Position numbers and translations under genes: made by a program
Notes under the pieces: model-generated
The model's database searches: none
Told to the model about the DNA's origin: nothing
Seen by the model: only the letters and a program-made list of their open reading frames with translations
Assembly (NCBI RefSeq): GCF_001412215.1
Contig: NZ_LLWP01000005.1
Coordinates: forward strand, 124,001-188,000
From: Pedobacter sp. Hv1
GTDB lineage: Bacteria; Bacteroidota; Bacteroidia; Sphingobacteriales; Sphingobacteriaceae
DNA: 64,000 bases
Direction of reading: 5' to 3'
In this document: piece by piece, positions 18,754 through 30,681 of the stretch
How positions within the stretch are numbered: the first letter of the stretch is position 1
Layout of the letters: every line of letters starts with the position of its first letter

Positions 18754-19542
18754 TTATCTTTTGTTTTTGAATTGATAAAACTTCACCCAATCTATTTCCA
18801 TTTCTACAGGCAATTGATCGTCTTTTATTTTCCCCACCCAGCTGCCTCCCAACTGCATATCAATAAGTAGGTAATGTTTTGCCTCATTGAAAGGAAATTG
18901 GCCTAAGGCCTTGGTAGCAATCTTTGGATAAGTAAAAGTTTTTTTGTTGTTCACAAAAAACACCAAACTATCAGGATATTTTTCAAGCGCATAAGTGTTA
19001 AAATCATTAGGGTTAATTTTTGCTGTTGCACCAGACTTTGGATTATCTTTTATCTTAAGAGAAAGTGTATAATATGTATGGATAGTTTGATAGGCGATGG
19101 TATCGAAATTTAGTCGTTCCATAATATCAATTTCACCACCATTGGGCCATTGGCTATTTTCGGCCAACATCCAAAAAGCAGGCCATGCACCTGTGGCACC
19201 GTTTAATTTGGCTCTAATTTCTAATCGTCCAAAGCCAAAAGACACTTTATCTTTGGTGTAAATACCTCCAGTTAAATACCGTGAGGTATCCTTCGAAAAA
19301 TCCCGGTTTCTAATTCCACGTAAAATCATTTTACCGTTCTTCAAAGCATAACAGTTGTCATCGTTACTCATGTGCCTGTTCCAATCGCTTCCTCCCCTAG
19401 GTATTTTGCTCCATTTATTGGTATCTAAACTATGCTCTTGATTGAAGTTTTCTTCCCAAAATACTTGTTGATGATAGTTTTTCGTTACTGAGCAAGAATA
19501 AAACAGACCAATCAATAAGCTAAAGAAAATGTACCATTTCAT
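18754..19542 (-). CDS. Glycoside hydrolase family 16 lipoprotein
   Basis: A 262-residue protein with a lipoprotein signal (Cys17 in FYSCS) and a GH16 beta-jelly-roll. The catalytic motif GGEIDIMER (E-x-D-x-x-E, near 136-141) is intact. FGFGRLEIRAKL and GAWPAFWMLAEN are typical of laminarinase/beta-glucanase or agarase-type enzymes. It probably hydrolyses a beta-1,3- or beta-1,4-glucan or galactan at the cell surface; the substrate cannot be fixed. It is the second gene of an operon, two bp after the GH123 gene. Confidence 0.92.
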   Translation of the reverse strand: MKWYIFFSLLIGLFYSCSVTKNYHQQVFWEENFNQEHSLDTNKWSKIPRGGSDWNRHMSNDDNCYALKNGKMILRGIRNRDFSKDTSRYLTGGIYTKDKVSFGFGRLEIRAKLNGATGAWPAFWMLAENSQWPNGGEIDIMERLNFDTIAYQTIHTYYTLSLKIKDNPKSGATAKINPNDFNTYALEKYPDSLVFFVNNKKTFTYPKIATKALGQFPFNEAKHYLLIDMQLGGSWVGKIKDDQLPVEMEIDWVKFYQFKNKR

Positions 19543-19544
19543 AT

Positions 19545-21269
19545 TTATTTATTTAGTAATGATTGTACGCTTTGTAAAGTTTCATCGGCTGTAACAGTAG
19601 CTAAGGATTTGATATTGAATTTTTCAAGCGCATTATTCAATTCGGCAAGTTTTTCTACCTTTTTATCTTTAAGGTATAATAATCTCAACTGTCTGATTTT
19701 TTCAAAATCCTGTGCCCCTTCTATCAACTTCTCAAATCGAACAGAGCTTAATGGGCCTGGGTAGATTTGATATGTATCTCCGGCAGGCCAAGCGGTAAAA
19801 CGTGTATCTGTTAAAGGATTTTTTGTCCAGCTGTTATAGGCCCAGCGCAAATAACCATCCATATTTTTGTTTGCGGTGTACCAGCCCATCCATACCTGCT
19901 CTGCTGGCGAAGAAAAGCTAAATGCATTTGGATATGGTTCAGTACAGCAAGTATACCATGTACTAATCTTACCTTGTTTATTCCGTTTTTCTAAATCATT
20001 TGCTGGAAATTCCCACCTAGAGGCGATACAATAATTGTCAATATCATTTTCTATTTCTGGATGATAATCTCCTGCTAAAGCTATTTTCCAATTTTGATCT
20101 ACCGATTTCAATAGTTTGATCACTGATTTCATTGCCTCCATGGGCCTTTCGTCCATGGCAATATAGGTTTTGCTAAACCAGCCTTTTTGTTTCAAATGCT
20201 TTGTAAAATCTGTAAGCATTGTTGTCCAAAAAGCGTTATATGTTGGCGTGCCAATGGCATCAGTAAAAACAACCTCCTTTTGTAATTTTTCATCAAAATA
20301 AGTGAAAGCAATTTTCCAAGGCACCATACTATAGCAGTTGATGCGTTGATCAATTCCACAACTCATTACAAACGACACATACTTATCGAATAAACTGTAA
20401 TCGTATGCCCAATTTCCATCCTTTTTCTTCGTCCACTTCACCAAGCTCGGATAATCATCATACGTTTGGTGGCCCCAAGGCTCATTTACTATACTTGTGG
20501 TAATGGTTTTCTGACCAGCGTTGGCCAACATCTGATAATAGCTTTTCATCAATGCAAAATGTTCATTGCTCCATAAAGGCACCTTATGCACCCTTGCAAT
20601 TGATGCTGGATGTTGCCATAAATCTAAATCGTAATGCCATTTACTAGGTGCAGGCAAAGTCTTATTTAACACCTCTATAACGATGGGTAAAGTAGTTTCA
20701 CTATCGCCCAAAATTTTGATTGTACCTTTATACTTGCCAGGCTTGGTATTTTCTGGCACTTTAATACTTAGCCAAATCGGCTGTGTAGTATTTTGCTGTA
20801 TTTTTATTGCTGTCGTTTTAGTGTCTATCAAATCAGCTACATAAGAAGAATCGAAATCTTTTGCTTTGCGATAACCACATCCGTTTCTAAATTCATCTGT
20901 AATTACATAGTTGATAAAACCTGTAGTTACATTTTCTTTTTTTAACAAATTGCCTTGTTCATCTTTCAAGTCACTAGTCTGTATTCGGATTGAAGCTAAG
21001 TTATCCCTTGTCCATGCTAATAATTGCGTATGTATTTTTTCACCTTTCCATGCTTTGGTAGTCCAAGTTTTTTGGGGGCTCACTTTTGGGGGCAATTCTT
21101 TAGCAAAATGAACATTGGCAGATGCAAAGCTTACATTTAATTTGGCAGGTACGGCAATCCATGCATTCGGATCATCTAATTTGGGTTTCTTTTGTAAAGC
21201 TAAACTTACGTCTTGCGCTTTTAAATTCAGCGTGATACAAACGCAAATGATAAAAAGTAGATATTTCAT
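19545..21269 (-). CDS. GH123-type glycoside hydrolase (DUF4091)
   Basis: A 574-residue exported protein. After a signal peptide (residues 1-18) comes a beta-sandwich region and then the catalytic (beta/alpha)8 domain formerly called DUF4091, now GH123. YIAMDERPMEAM near 372 provides the adjacent Asp-Glu pair used in GH123 substrate-assisted catalysis on N-acetylgalactosaminides. The C-terminus has DGYLRWAYNSWTKNPLTDTRF and LSSVRFEKLIEGAQDFE, both usual. Co-transcribed with the GH16 gene. A LacI-type operator lies 46-61 bp upstream. Confidence 0.88.
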   Translation of the reverse strand: MKYLLFIICVCITLNLKAQDVSLALQKKPKLDDPNAWIAVPAKLNVSFASANVHFAKELPPKVSPQKTWTTKAWKGEKIHTQLLAWTRDNLASIRIQTSDLKDEQGNLLKKENVTTGFINYVITDEFRNGCGYRKAKDFDSSYVADLIDTKTTAIKIQQNTTQPIWLSIKVPENTKPGKYKGTIKILGDSETTLPIVIEVLNKTLPAPSKWHYDLDLWQHPASIARVHKVPLWSNEHFALMKSYYQMLANAGQKTITTSIVNEPWGHQTYDDYPSLVKWTKKKDGNWAYDYSLFDKYVSFVMSCGIDQRINCYSMVPWKIAFTYFDEKLQKEVVFTDAIGTPTYNAFWTTMLTDFTKHLKQKGWFSKTYIAMDERPMEAMKSVIKLLKSVDQNWKIALAGDYHPEIENDIDNYCIASRWEFPANDLEKRNKQGKISTWYTCCTEPYPNAFSFSSPAEQVWMGWYTANKNMDGYLRWAYNSWTKNPLTDTRFTAWPAGDTYQIYPGPLSSVRFEKLIEGAQDFEKIRQLRLLYLKDKKVEKLAELNNALEKFNIKSLATVTADETLQSVQSLLNK

Positions 21270-21314
21270 ACTCCAAGTTAATCACTTCCACATCAAGTAC
21301 TCTAGCTAAATTTT

Positions 21315-21330
21315 ACGCAAGCGTTTGTGT
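21315..21330 (-). promoter_or_regulatory. LacI-family operator upstream of GH123-GH16
   Basis: ACGCAAGCGTTTGTGT is nearly palindromic around a central CG and agrees in 14 of 16 positions with the PurR/LacI-family consensus ACGCAAACGTTTGCGT. It sits 46-61 bp before the GH123 start codon. No LacI regulator gene is in the window. Confidence 0.65.
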
Positions 21331-21474
21331 TAATGTAACGAGTTTGATACCATAAAATCAATAAAGATTACGGTAATAGTTAATAGCGAAAAGTGTAAGT
21401 AGAAATCTGCTCCATACGTGCGTTATAATGTTGTACAGTTGTTGGTCGATTATACAAAACTCAAATCATCTGAC

Positions 21475-22266
21475 TTAATAATTATAGATAAACTCATTAT
21501 AATAGCCTTTATCTCCTTTTAAAAATTCAGGATAATAATACCTTTTCATGGTTAGTGGTTTACCATCTTGGTCATAACTATAAGTATACACATATTTTTC
21601 AGTTCCAGTTACACTACCAGAAGGATTATAATCGTTGTATGTTAATGAAGTAATGTTGTGTTTCGAAAGTGAAAACCATGTCCACATTGGCATATCATCT
21701 TCTAAATATGCTAATGGTAACTTTTTCAAAGGATTGATTTTGTCATCACAAGTTACTAAAACTTCTAACCATTTTTTCCCTAACTGATTTTTAAGCGTGA
21801 TTTTATTTAGTCTACCTTGAATATCATACTCATATTCAGAACTGAAACCATCGGCTGTACTTGAAATTAATCGATTATATTGGTCATAGGCATAAGTAAT
21901 ATTTGGTCTATTCCCATATGCATTTGTATGAGTGATTTGGTTTTTTGCATTAATTGTATAATCAATACTAATAGGTGTGCCTAATGGCGAATTTGTGATT
22001 TGTGCATTAGAAAGTATTTGATTAGCAGTATAGCTAAGTTGATAATTCATTTTTATCATTACTGTTCCTGTTTGATAAGAAATAATAGCATTATAAAGCA
22101 CTTTTTGTGGGGTGAGTGGATCTGAAAATTCAAAAAGTGGGATTTTTTTTCCTTGATAGGTCTCGGTAATTCCTCTAAATGTTTCTAACACTGGTTCTGG
22201 ATCTTTCTTTTTACATGCACCAAGCACCATAACCACTAAAAAACAGGCAAAAATTAGGTTTTTCAT
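21475..22266 (-). CDS. Lipoprotein with RHS/YD-like strand repeats
   Basis: A 263-residue lipoprotein (lipobox LGAC, Cys18, then KKKDPEP). The mature protein contains repeated beta-hairpin segments such as ITYAYDQYNRLISSTADG, SEYEYDIQGRLNKITLKN and VYTYSYDQDGKPLTMKRYYYPE that resemble YD/RHS repeats, but only three or four are present. It is not a polymorphic toxin: no long repeat shell or toxin tip is visible. Such small YD-type lipoproteins are common and uncharacterised in Bacteroidota. ATG at 22266 was chosen for the signal peptide. Confidence 0.75.
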   Translation of the reverse strand: MKNLIFACFLVVMVLGACKKKDPEPVLETFRGITETYQGKKIPLFEFSDPLTPQKVLYNAIISYQTGTVMIKMNYQLSYTANQILSNAQITNSPLGTPISIDYTINAKNQITHTNAYGNRPNITYAYDQYNRLISSTADGFSSEYEYDIQGRLNKITLKNQLGKKWLEVLVTCDDKINPLKKLPLAYLEDDMPMWTWFSLSKHNITSLTYNDYNPSGSVTGTEKYVYTYSYDQDGKPLTMKRYYYPEFLKGDKGYYNEFIYNY

Positions 22267-22307
22267 TGAGCGAAAATATAAAAACAATCAGATCTTTTGG
22301 CAAAAAA

Positions 22308-22333
22308 AATCCCCTGACGAAAATCAGGGGATT
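22308..22333 (-). terminator. rpoBC operon terminator
   Basis: A 10-bp stem AATCCCCTGA/TCAGGGGATT with a 6-nt loop is followed on the minus strand by eight T. It lies 20 bp after the rpoC stop and ends the large translation/transcription operon. Confidence 0.93.
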
Positions 22334-22353
22334 TAATTTTAAGCTATGATTAA

Positions 22354-25300
22354 TTATGCTTCAACTTCTTCTTGTTTAGAAGCTAATAATTTATCGTATT
22401 CTTCTTGAGAACCTACAATGATACGCTCGTAGCCACGTACACCGGTACCTGAAGGAATCAAGTGACCAACAATTACGTTTTCTTTCAAGCCCAACATATG
22501 GTCACGTTTACCTGCAATTGCTGCTTCATTCAGTACTTTAGTAGTTTCCTGGAATGATGCTGCAGAGATAAATGATTTAGTTCCCAATGATGCACGTGTA
22601 ATACCTTGTAGAATTGAACTCGCTGTTGCAGGTTGTGCGTCGCGAACTTCAATTTGTTTCAAGTCTTTACGTTTCAATTGAGAATTTTCGTCTCTTAATT
22701 TACGTAAAGAAAGAATCTGACCAGGTTTTACGGTATCTGAATCGCCTGCCTCTACAACAACTTTTTTGTCATAAATTTCGTCGTTCTCTACCATAAAGTC
22801 CCAACGATCTACAGAGTCGTTTTCTAAGAAACGTGTATCTCCTGGATCCTCGATATGAACTTTCTGCATCATCTGGTGTACAATTACTTCAAAGTGTTTA
22901 TCGTTGATTTTCACCCCTTGTAAACGGTAAACCTCTTGGATACCATTTACTAAGTATTCTTGTACAGCCGCAGGGCCTTTAATCGCTAAAATATCAGCTG
23001 GAGAAATTGATCCATCAGATAATGGCATACCTGCTTTCACAAAGTCGTTATCTTGTACCAAAATGTGTTTAGACAATGGAACTAGATATTTTTTAACTTC
23101 TCCGTCTTTAGATTCGATAGTCATTTCGCGGTTACCACGTTTAACACCACCTAAAGTTACCACACCATCAATTTCAGTTACTACAGCTGGGTTAGATGGG
23201 TTACGTGCTTCGAACAACTCAGTTACACGTGGTAAACCACCCGTAATATCTCGAGTTTTACCTGTTGCACGAGGTATTTTAACTAAGATCTGACCAGTTT
23301 GAACTGATTCACCTTCCTCAATGGCAATGTGTGCCCCTACCGGAATGTTATAGTTTCTGATCAACTCGCCTTTTTTATCAACTACCTGAATAGCAGGGTT
23401 TTTAGTTTTATCACGTGTATCGATAATTACTTTTTCGCGGTGACCAGTTTGCTCATCTGATTCTTCACGGAAAGTAACACCTTCTACAATGGCATCAAAC
23501 TGGATTTTACCTGCAAATTCTGAGATAATAACCGCGTTGTATGGATCCCACGAACAGATTTTATCACCTTTACTAACTTTATCACCTTCTTTCACATATA
23601 AGAATGCACCGTAAGGGATGTTGTTAGTTACGATAATTTTACCAGTACCTGGTTCAGTAATTTTAAACTCGCCTGAACGACCTAATACAATTTCCACTAT
23701 ACCGTCTTCGGTACTAGTAGGTACTGTACGTAAGTTTTCAAATTCAATAACACCATCAAATTTAGCATTGATCTGAGATTCTGCCGCAATGTTAGATGCT
23801 GTACCACCCACGTGGAAAGTACGTAATGTTAACTGCGTACCCGGCTCACCGATAGACTGTGCAGCAATTACACCTACAGCCTCACCTCTTTGAACACGTT
23901 TACCAGATGCCAAGTTACGTCCATAACAAAGTGAACAAACACCTCTCTTATTTTCGCAAGTTAATACCGAACGAATTTCAACACCTTCTAATGGAGATTC
24001 TTCAATTGCTTTAGCAATCTCTTCATTGATGTCTTCGCCAGCAGCAACTAATAATTTGCCATCTAATGGGTTAAATACATCGTGTAGTGAAATACGACCT
24101 AAAATTCTGTCATATAACGGTTCAACGATATCTTCATTATCTTTTAAAGCAGTAGTGTACATACCTCTTAAAGTACCACAATCTACAGCATTAACGATCA
24201 TATCTTGTGCTACATCATGTAAACGACGTGTCAAGTAACCAGCATCAGCAGTTTTTAACGCCGTATCCGCCAAACCTTTACGTGCACCGTGGGTAGAGAT
24301 AAAGTATTCTAATACCGATAATCCTTCTTTAAAGTTAGATAAGATCGGGTTTTCGATAATCTCACCACCAGAACCTGATTTCTGAGGTTTCGCCATCAAG
24401 CCCCTCATCCCTGCCAACTGACGAATTTGCTCTTTCGAACCACGGGCTCCAGAGTCAAGCATCATGTAAACAGAGTTGAAACCTTGGTTATCGCTAGACA
24501 ACTGGTTCATTACAAACGTAGTTAAACGGTTGTTGATACGTGTCCAGATATCGATAATTTGGTTGTAACGCTCGTTGTTGGTAATGAAACCCATGTTATA
24601 GTTGTTTCTTACCTCTTCAACTTCAGCAGCAGCTTGTTCTAATAAAGTATGTTTCTCTACAGGAATATTAACATCTTGTAAGTTAAATGATAATCCTCCT
24701 TGGAATGCCATTTTAAATCCAAGTTCTTTGATGTCATCTAAGAATCTTGCAGAACGAGCCATACCAGTCATTTTCACTACTTCACCAATAATATCTCTTA
24801 AAGATTTTTTGGTTAATAGTTCATTGATATAACCTACTTCTTCTGGTACCATTTGGTTAAATAGTACTCTACCTACAGTAGTTTCTGTTAATTTGTTTAC
24901 AATTGTTCCGTCTTCTTGTTTTACGTTAACTTTTACTTTAATAAAAGCATGTAAATCAATTTTCTTCTCATTGTAAGCAATAATTACTTCTTCTGGAGAA
25001 TAGAATGAAGCATCTTGTCCTTTAACTACACGACTTGCATCAGTTCTACGGCCTTTAGTAATGTAATAAAGACCCAAAACCATATCCTGAGAAGGTACTG
25101 TAATTGGTGTGCCGTTTGCAGGGTTTAGAATGTTGTGTGCTGCAAGCATTAATACTTGAGCTTCCAAAATTGCTGCATGACCTAACGGTAAATGCACCGC
25201 CATCTGGTCACCATCAAAATCCGCGTTAAATGCGGTACAAACTAATGGGTGTAATTGAATTGCTTTACCTTCTACCAATTTAGGTTGGAAAGATTGGATA

Positions 25301-26640
25301 CCCAACCTGTGCAACGTAGGCGCACGGTTTAGCAATACAGGGTGTCCTTTCAATACATTTTCAAGGATATCCCATACTAAAGGATCTTTTCTATCTACAA
25401 TTTTTTTAGCAGATTTAACTGTTTTCACAATTCCTCTTTCTATCATCTTGCGAATGATAAATGGTTTGAATAGCTCGGCAGCCATATCTTTTGGTAAACC
25501 ACATTCGTGTAATTTAAGGTTTGGACCTACAACAATTACCGAACGAGCAGAATAATCCACACGTTTACCTAATAAGTTTTGACGGAAACGACCTTGTTTA
25601 CCTTTCAAGATATCTGAAAGTGATTTTAAGGCACGGTTACCTTCAGTTTTAACAGCATTTACCTTACGTGAGTTATCGAACAACGAATCTACAGCTTCCT
25701 GTAACATACGTTTCTCGTTACGTAAAATAACTTCTGGTGCTTTAATCTCGATCAAACGTTTTAAACGGTTGTTACGGATAATTACACGACGATATAAATC
25801 GTTCAAATCTGAAGTCGCAAAACGACCACCTTCTAAAGGTACTAATGGACGTAATTCTGGTGGAATAACTGGAACAATCTTGATGATCATCCACTCTGGG
25901 TTATTCTCGATACGTGTTTTAGCACCACGGAAGGCTTCTACAACTTGAAGACGTTTTAAAGCCTCATTTTTACGTTGTTGAGAAGTTTCGTTTGCAGCTT
26001 GGTGACGTAAATTATATGATAAAGTATCTAAATCAATACGTTTCAATAAATCTTCTAAAGCTTCGGCACCCATTTTGGCAACGAATTTATTAGGATCTTT
26101 ATCGTCTAAATATTGATTTTCTTTAGGTAATTTATCTAAAATATCTAAATACTCTTCTTCGGTCAAGAAATCCATATACTGGATACCTTGTTCTGCCATT
26201 AAACCAGCTTGGATTACTACATAACGCTCGTAGTAAATGATCAAGTCTAGTCTTTTGGTAGGTAAACCTAAAAGATATCCGATTTTGTTAGGCAATGAAC
26301 GGAAATACCAGATATGCGCTACAGGAACCACCAAGTTGATGTGTCCCATACGCTCTCTACGTACTTTTTTCTCAGTTACCTCAACACCACAACGGTCGCA
26401 AACAATCCCTTTGTAACGGATACGTTTGTATTTACCGCAATGACATTCGTAATCTTTTACCGGACCAAAAATACGCTCGCAGAACAAACCATCACGTTCA
26501 GGTTTGTAAGTACGATAATTGATAGTCTCAGGTTTTAACACCTCACCACTTGAACGCTCTAAGATATTCTCAGGCGATGCCAAGCTAATGGTAATCGAGG
26601 TGAAATTGCTTTTTAATTTATTATCCTTTTTGTAAGACAT
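22354..26640 (-). CDS. rpoC: RNA polymerase subunit beta'
   Basis: A 1428-residue catalytic subunit. The zinc site is [23 protein letters not shown] near residue 66. The active-site Mg loop [15 protein letters not shown] is near 475. [18 protein letters not shown], the trigger-loop region and the second zinc cluster [19 protein letters not shown] are present. [19 protein letters not shown] is intact. Length is usual for Bacteroidota. It is separated from rpoB by 84 bp holding a heptamer array, and it ends the operon. Confidence 0.99.
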   Translation of the reverse strand: MSYKKDNKLKSNFTSITISLASPENILERSSGEVLKPETINYRTYKPERDGLFCERIFGPVKDYECHCGKYKRIRYKGIVCDRCGVEVTEKKVRRERMGHINLVVPVAHIWYFRSLPNKIGYLLGLPTKRLDLIIYYERYVVIQAGLMAEQGIQYMDFLTEEEYLDILDKLPKENQYLDDKDPNKFVAKMGAEALEDLLKRIDLDTLSYNLRHQAANETSQQRKNEALKRLQVVEAFRGAKTRIENNPEWMIIKIVPVIPPELRPLVPLEGGRFATSDLNDLYRRVIIRNNRLKRLIEIKAPEVILRNEKRMLQEAVDSLFDNSRKVNAVKTEGNRALKSLSDILKGKQGRFRQNLLGKRVDYSARSVIVVGPNLKLHECGLPKDMAAELFKPFIIRKMIERGIVKTVKSAKKIVDRKDPLVWDILENVLKGHPVLLNRAPTLHRLGIQSFQPKLVEGKAIQLHPLVCTAFNADFDGDQMAVHLPLGHAAILEAQVLMLAAHNILNPANGTPITVPSQDMVLGLYYITKGRRTDASRVVKGQDASFYSPEEVIIAYNEKKIDLHAFIKVKVNVKQEDGTIVNKLTETTVGRVLFNQMVPEEVGYINELLTKKSLRDIIGEVVKMTGMARSARFLDDIKELGFKMAFQGGLSFNLQDVNIPVEKHTLLEQAAAEVEEVRNNYNMGFITNNERYNQIIDIWTRINNRLTTFVMNQLSSDNQGFNSVYMMLDSGARGSKEQIRQLAGMRGLMAKPQKSGSGGEIIENPILSNFKEGLSVLEYFISTHGARKGLADTALKTADAGYLTRRLHDVAQDMIVNAVDCGTLRGMYTTALKDNEDIVEPLYDRILGRISLHDVFNPLDGKLLVAAGEDINEEIAKAIEESPLEGVEIRSVLTCENKRGVCSLCYGRNLASGKRVQRGEAVGVIAAQSIGEPGTQLTLRTFHVGGTASNIAAESQINAKFDGVIEFENLRTVPTSTEDGIVEIVLGRSGEFKITEPGTGKIIVTNNIPYGAFLYVKEGDKVSKGDKICSWDPYNAVIISEFAGKIQFDAIVEGVTFREESDEQTGHREKVIIDTRDKTKNPAIQVVDKKGELIRNYNIPVGAHIAIEEGESVQTGQILVKIPRATGKTRDITGGLPRVTELFEARNPSNPAVVTEIDGVVTLGGVKRGNREMTIESKDGEVKKYLVPLSKHILVQDNDFVKAGMPLSDGSISPADILAIKGPAAVQEYLVNGIQEVYRLQGVKINDKHFEVIVHQMMQKVHIEDPGDTRFLENDSVDRWDFMVENDEIYDKKVVVEAGDSDTVKPGQILSLRKLRDENSQLKRKDLKQIEVRDAQPATASSILQGITRASLGTKSFISAASFQETTKVLNEAAIAGKRDHMLGLKENVIVGHLIPSGTGVRGYERIIVGSQEEYDKLLASKQEEVEA

Positions 26641-26652
26641 ATTCTTTCTTTA

Positions 26653-26724
26653 AAGTTGTGAGTTACGAGTTGCGAGTTATGGGCCTGGTCTTATAACCTA
26701 CAACCCGTAACCCGTAACAAATAA
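26653..26724. repeat. Fold-back heptamer array between rpoB and rpoC
   Basis: The left arm (GTTGTGA, GTTACGA, GTTGCGA, GTTATGG) and right arm (TAACCTA, CAACCCG, TAACCCG, TAAC) consist of 7-bp units and are partly complementary, so the mRNA could fold into an imperfect hairpin. It runs up to the rpoB stop codon. Confidence 0.8.
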
Positions 26725-29700
26725 CTAGTCTAACGTAATATCCAAACCTAAACCGCGTAGCTCATGTACCAATACATTAAATGATTCTGGTACACCTGGA
26801 GTTGGTAGGTTTTCGCCTTTAACAATGGCTTCGTAAGTTTTGGCTCTTCCAATAACATCATCAGATTTAACTGTTAAGATCTCTTGTAGGATATTAGCTG
26901 CACCAAATGCCTCTAATGCCCAAACCTCCATCTCACCAAAACGCTGACCACCGAATTGTGCTTTACCACCCAATGGTTGTTGTGTAATTAATGAGTATGG
27001 TCCGATAGAACGAGCGTGCATCTTATCATCAACCATGTGACCTAATTTCAGCATGTAAATAATACCTACTGTAGTCGGTTGATCAAATTTCTCACCCGTT
27101 AAACCATTGTGTAAGTAAGTTCTACCAGAAGCTGGCACACCTGCTTTAGCGATCCACTCTTCTACCTCATCATGCTTAGCACCATCAAAAATCGGAGTTG
27201 CAAATTTCACACCCAATTCTTTACCGGCCCATGCCAATACGGTTTCGTAGATCTGACCCAAGTTCATACGTGAAGGTACACCCAGTGGGTTCAACACGAT
27301 ATCAACTGGTGTTCCATCTTCTAAGAAAGGCATATCTTCATCACGTACGATACGGGCAACAATACCCTTATTACCGTGACGACCCGCCATCTTATCACCT
27401 ACTTTTAATTTACGTTTCTTAGCTACATAAACTTTTGCCATTTGAACAATTCCTGATGGCAACTCATCACCAACACTAATTGCAAATTTATCGCGTTTAT
27501 AAGCACCTAATTCTTCGTTTACACGGATACCATAGTTATGTAACAACAACTTGATTTGATCGTTTTTATCGTCATCAGTTGTCCATTTGTATGGGTTAAT
27601 ATGTGCATACTCTAGGTCTGCCAATATTTTCTGAGTAAACTTAGCACCTTTAGCGATCAACATTTCCTTGTAAACATTGAATACACCTTGTGATGTTTTA
27701 CCGTTTACAATCTGGAACAATTTATCAACTAATTCGTTTTTAAGGTTCTCTGTAGCTACATTATATCTCTTATCTAATTTCTCAATTGCTGATTTTTCTT
27801 CTGCTTTAGTCGTTTTCTTAGCTCTTGAGAATAATTTAGTATCGATTACCACACCTTTAATTGAAGGTGGAGTTTTTAATGAAGCATCTTTAACATCACC
27901 TGCTTTATCACCGAAAATTGCACGAAGTAATTTCTCTTCTGGTGAAGGATCAGACTCTCCTTTTGGTGTAATTTTACCAATTAGAATATCGCCTTCTTTT
28001 ACTTCAGCACCAATACGGATGATACCATTTTCATCCAAATCTTTAGTAGCTTCTTCAGAAACGTTAGGGATATCTGGTGTCAATTCCTCTTCTCCACGTT
28101 TCGTATCACGTACTTCCAATTCAAACTCTTCAATGTGTAAAGAGGTAAAGATATCATCTCTAACAATACGTTCGTTAATTACAATCGCATCCTCAAAGTT
28201 ATATCCTTGCCAAGGCATGAAAGCAACTTTTAAGTTTCTTCCCAATGCCAATTCACCATTTTCAGTTGCATAACCTTCGCACAATACTTGACCTTTGCTT
28301 ACTTTTTCGCCTTTTTTAACAATTGGCTTCAAGTTGATACAAGTGTTCTGGTTGGTTTTTTTGAACTTGGTTAATTTGTATGTTTTGCTATCACCTTCAA
28401 ATGAAACTAAACGATCTCCATCGTTACGTACATATTTAATGGTAATTTCGTTAGCATCTACATATTCTACAACACCATCACCTTCTGCGTTGATCAAAGT
28501 TCTTGAGTCACGAGCAACGCGACCTTCCAAACCTGTACCTACAATTGGTGCTTCAGGACGTAACAATGGTACGGCCTGACGTTGCATGTTCGATCCCATC
28601 AACGCCCTGTTCGCATCATCATGCTCTAAGAAAGGAATCAAAGAAGCAGCGATTGATGTAATCTGGTTAGGCGCAATATCCATCAAGTCTAATTTCTCAG
28701 GCTCGATAATCGGGAAGTCACCCTCGTAACGTGCTTTAACACGTGGAGTGGTAAAGTTACCTTTATCATCGTAGGCAGCATTTGCTTGAGCGATAGTTTT
28801 ACCATCCTCATCCTCTGCTGATAGATAAATTACGTCTTTATCCATGGCTACAATACCATTTTCAACAATTTTATATGGAGTTTCGATGAAACCTAAATTG
28901 TTGATCTTAGCATGTACACAAAGTGACGAAATCAAACCGATGTTTGGTCCCTCTGGAGTTTCAATAGTACACAAACGACCGTAGTGCGTATAGTGAACGT
29001 CACGAACCTCGAAACCAGCACGCTCACGTGATAAACCACCTGGGCCTAAGGCTGACAAACGACGTTTGTGTGTAATCTCTGCCAAAGGATTGGTTTGATC
29101 CATGAACTGCGACAATTGGTTGGTACCAAAGAACGAGTTAATTACCGACGATAATGTACGGGCATTAATCAAATCTGTTGGTGTAAATACCTCATTATCG
29201 CGAATGTTCATACGCTCACGGATAGTTCTAGCCATACGGGCTAAACCTACACCGAATTGTGCGTACAATTGCTCACCTACCGTACGTACACGACGGTTTG
29301 ACAAGTGATCAATATCATCCACTTCTTCTTTAGAGTTGATCAATTTGATCAAGTATTTAACAATAGCAATAATATCTGCTTTAGTTAAAACCTTCACATG
29401 ATCAGGTGTATCCATTTTTAACTTACGGTTGATACGGTATCTACCCACATCACCTAAGTCATAACGTTTATCTGAGAAGAATAAACGCTCAATGATACCT
29501 CTTGCAGTTTCCTCATCAGGTGGTTCTGCGTTACGCAAAGCACGATAGATGTTTTCAACAGCCTCTTTTTCAGAGTTTGAGGTATCTTTTTGTAAAGTAT
29601 TGTATATAATGGTATAATCAGCTTGCGATGCACCATCATCTTTAGATAAGATAATAGTTTTAACACCAGCATCGATGATCATATCGATATGGTCGTCTTC

Positions 29701-30528
29701 TAGAACGGTATCCCTATCTAAGATAACTTCGTTACGATCTATAGAAACAACTTCACCTGTATCTTCGTCTACAAAATCTTCAACCCATTTTCTTAAAACT
29801 CTTGCAGCCAGTTTACGTCCGATATATTTTTTTAAACCAGATTTGCTAACTTTTACTTCATCAGCAAGATCAAATAATTCTAAGATGTCTTTATCAGAAT
29901 CGTAACCGATTGCACGCAATAAGGTGGTTACCGGGAATTTTTTCTTACGGTCGATGTAAGCATACATTACGTTATTAACGTCTGTAGCAAACTCAATCCA
30001 AGAACCTTTGAAAGGAATCACACGAGCAGAGTACAGTTTAGTTCCATTGGTGTGACGGCTTTGGCCGAAGAACACACCTGGAGATCTGTGCAATTGAGAA
30101 ACAATTACACGTTCTGCACCGTTGATCACGAAAGTACCTTTTGGAGTCATATATGGTATGGTTCCTAAGTATACATCCTGAATGATGGTTTCAAAATCCT
30201 CGTGTTCTGCATCGTTACAAGAAAGTTTCAACTTTGCTTTTAACGGAACACTGTAAGTTAACCCACGATCAATACATTCTGGAATGTCGTAACGTGGTGG
30301 GTCAATAAAATAATCTAAAAATTCTAAAACAAATATGTTTCTAGAATCAGTGATTGGAAAGTTTTCAGCGAATACTTTAAATAGACCTTCTGTGTGACGG
30401 TTATCTGAAGTAGTTTCGATCTGGAAAAATTCTCTAAATGATTGCAACTGCACATCCAAAAAATCTGGATAATCTATGATATGCTTACTACGTGCAAAAT
30501 TTACTCTTTGGTCGACTTTATTTGCCAA
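26725..30528 (-). CDS. rpoB: RNA polymerase subunit beta
   Basis: A 1267-residue subunit. [24 protein letters not shown], the rifampicin region [43 protein letters not shown] and C-terminal [25 protein letters not shown] are intact. The rifampicin-site residues look wild type. The start is a TTG at 30528: an in-frame TAA lies only six codons upstream and the codons between contain no ATG or GTG. A stem-loop at 30627-30652 lies in the leader between rplL and rpoB. Confidence 0.98.
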   Translation of the reverse strand: MANKVDQRVNFARSKHIIDYPDFLDVQLQSFREFFQIETTSDNRHTEGLFKVFAENFPITDSRNIFVLEFLDYFIDPPRYDIPECIDRGLTYSVPLKAKLKLSCNDAEHEDFETIIQDVYLGTIPYMTPKGTFVINGAERVIVSQLHRSPGVFFGQSRHTNGTKLYSARVIPFKGSWIEFATDVNNVMYAYIDRKKKFPVTTLLRAIGYDSDKDILELFDLADEVKVSKSGLKKYIGRKLAARVLRKWVEDFVDEDTGEVVSIDRNEVILDRDTVLEDDHIDMIIDAGVKTIILSKDDGASQADYTIIYNTLQKDTSNSEKEAVENIYRALRNAEPPDEETARGIIERLFFSDKRYDLGDVGRYRINRKLKMDTPDHVKVLTKADIIAIVKYLIKLINSKEEVDDIDHLSNRRVRTVGEQLYAQFGVGLARMARTIRERMNIRDNEVFTPTDLINARTLSSVINSFFGTNQLSQFMDQTNPLAEITHKRRLSALGPGGLSRERAGFEVRDVHYTHYGRLCTIETPEGPNIGLISSLCVHAKINNLGFIETPYKIVENGIVAMDKDVIYLSAEDEDGKTIAQANAAYDDKGNFTTPRVKARYEGDFPIIEPEKLDLMDIAPNQITSIAASLIPFLEHDDANRALMGSNMQRQAVPLLRPEAPIVGTGLEGRVARDSRTLINAEGDGVVEYVDANEITIKYVRNDGDRLVSFEGDSKTYKLTKFKKTNQNTCINLKPIVKKGEKVSKGQVLCEGYATENGELALGRNLKVAFMPWQGYNFEDAIVINERIVRDDIFTSLHIEEFELEVRDTKRGEEELTPDIPNVSEEATKDLDENGIIRIGAEVKEGDILIGKITPKGESDPSPEEKLLRAIFGDKAGDVKDASLKTPPSIKGVVIDTKLFSRAKKTTKAEEKSAIEKLDKRYNVATENLKNELVDKLFQIVNGKTSQGVFNVYKEMLIAKGAKFTQKILADLEYAHINPYKWTTDDDKNDQIKLLLHNYGIRVNEELGAYKRDKFAISVGDELPSGIVQMAKVYVAKKRKLKVGDKMAGRHGNKGIVARIVRDEDMPFLEDGTPVDIVLNPLGVPSRMNLGQIYETVLAWAGKELGVKFATPIFDGAKHDEVEEWIAKAGVPASGRTYLHNGLTGEKFDQPTTVGIIYMLKLGHMVDDKMHARSIGPYSLITQQPLGGKAQFGGQRFGEMEVWALEAFGAANILQEILTVKSDDVIGRAKTYEAIVKGENLPTPGVPESFNVLVHELRGLGLDITLD

Positions 30529-30626
30529 GGGACTAAATTTAATTTAGTTTAAGAATAAACTATTAGTTTGGTTTGCCTTCAAACAGATCACCAACCAAAC
30601 AAGATGAAATGTTTATAAACAGGAAT

Positions 30627-30652
30627 AGACTCCGACTTTGCAGTCGGAGTCT
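30627..30652. terminator. Stem-loop between rplL and rpoB
   Basis: An 11-bp perfect stem (AGACTCCGACT/AGTCGGAGTCT) with loop TTGC. The T-rich flank is on the plus strand, which is not the transcribed direction, so it is more likely an RNA processing or attenuation element than a full terminator. E. coli also has a partial terminator and an RNase III site in this spacer. Confidence 0.6.
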
Positions 30653-30681
30653 TTTCTTAAAGGTTCGTTAAAATTAAGTGA

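Noticed and set aside
21475..22266. YD-type repeats as an RHS polymorphic toxin
   Set aside because: Only three to four strand repeats, no RHS core motif, no toxin or immunity gene nearby.
30653..30681. T-run to the right of the 30627 hairpin as a terminator for a plus-strand gene
   Set aside because: No plus-strand gene lies in the rplL-rpoB region.
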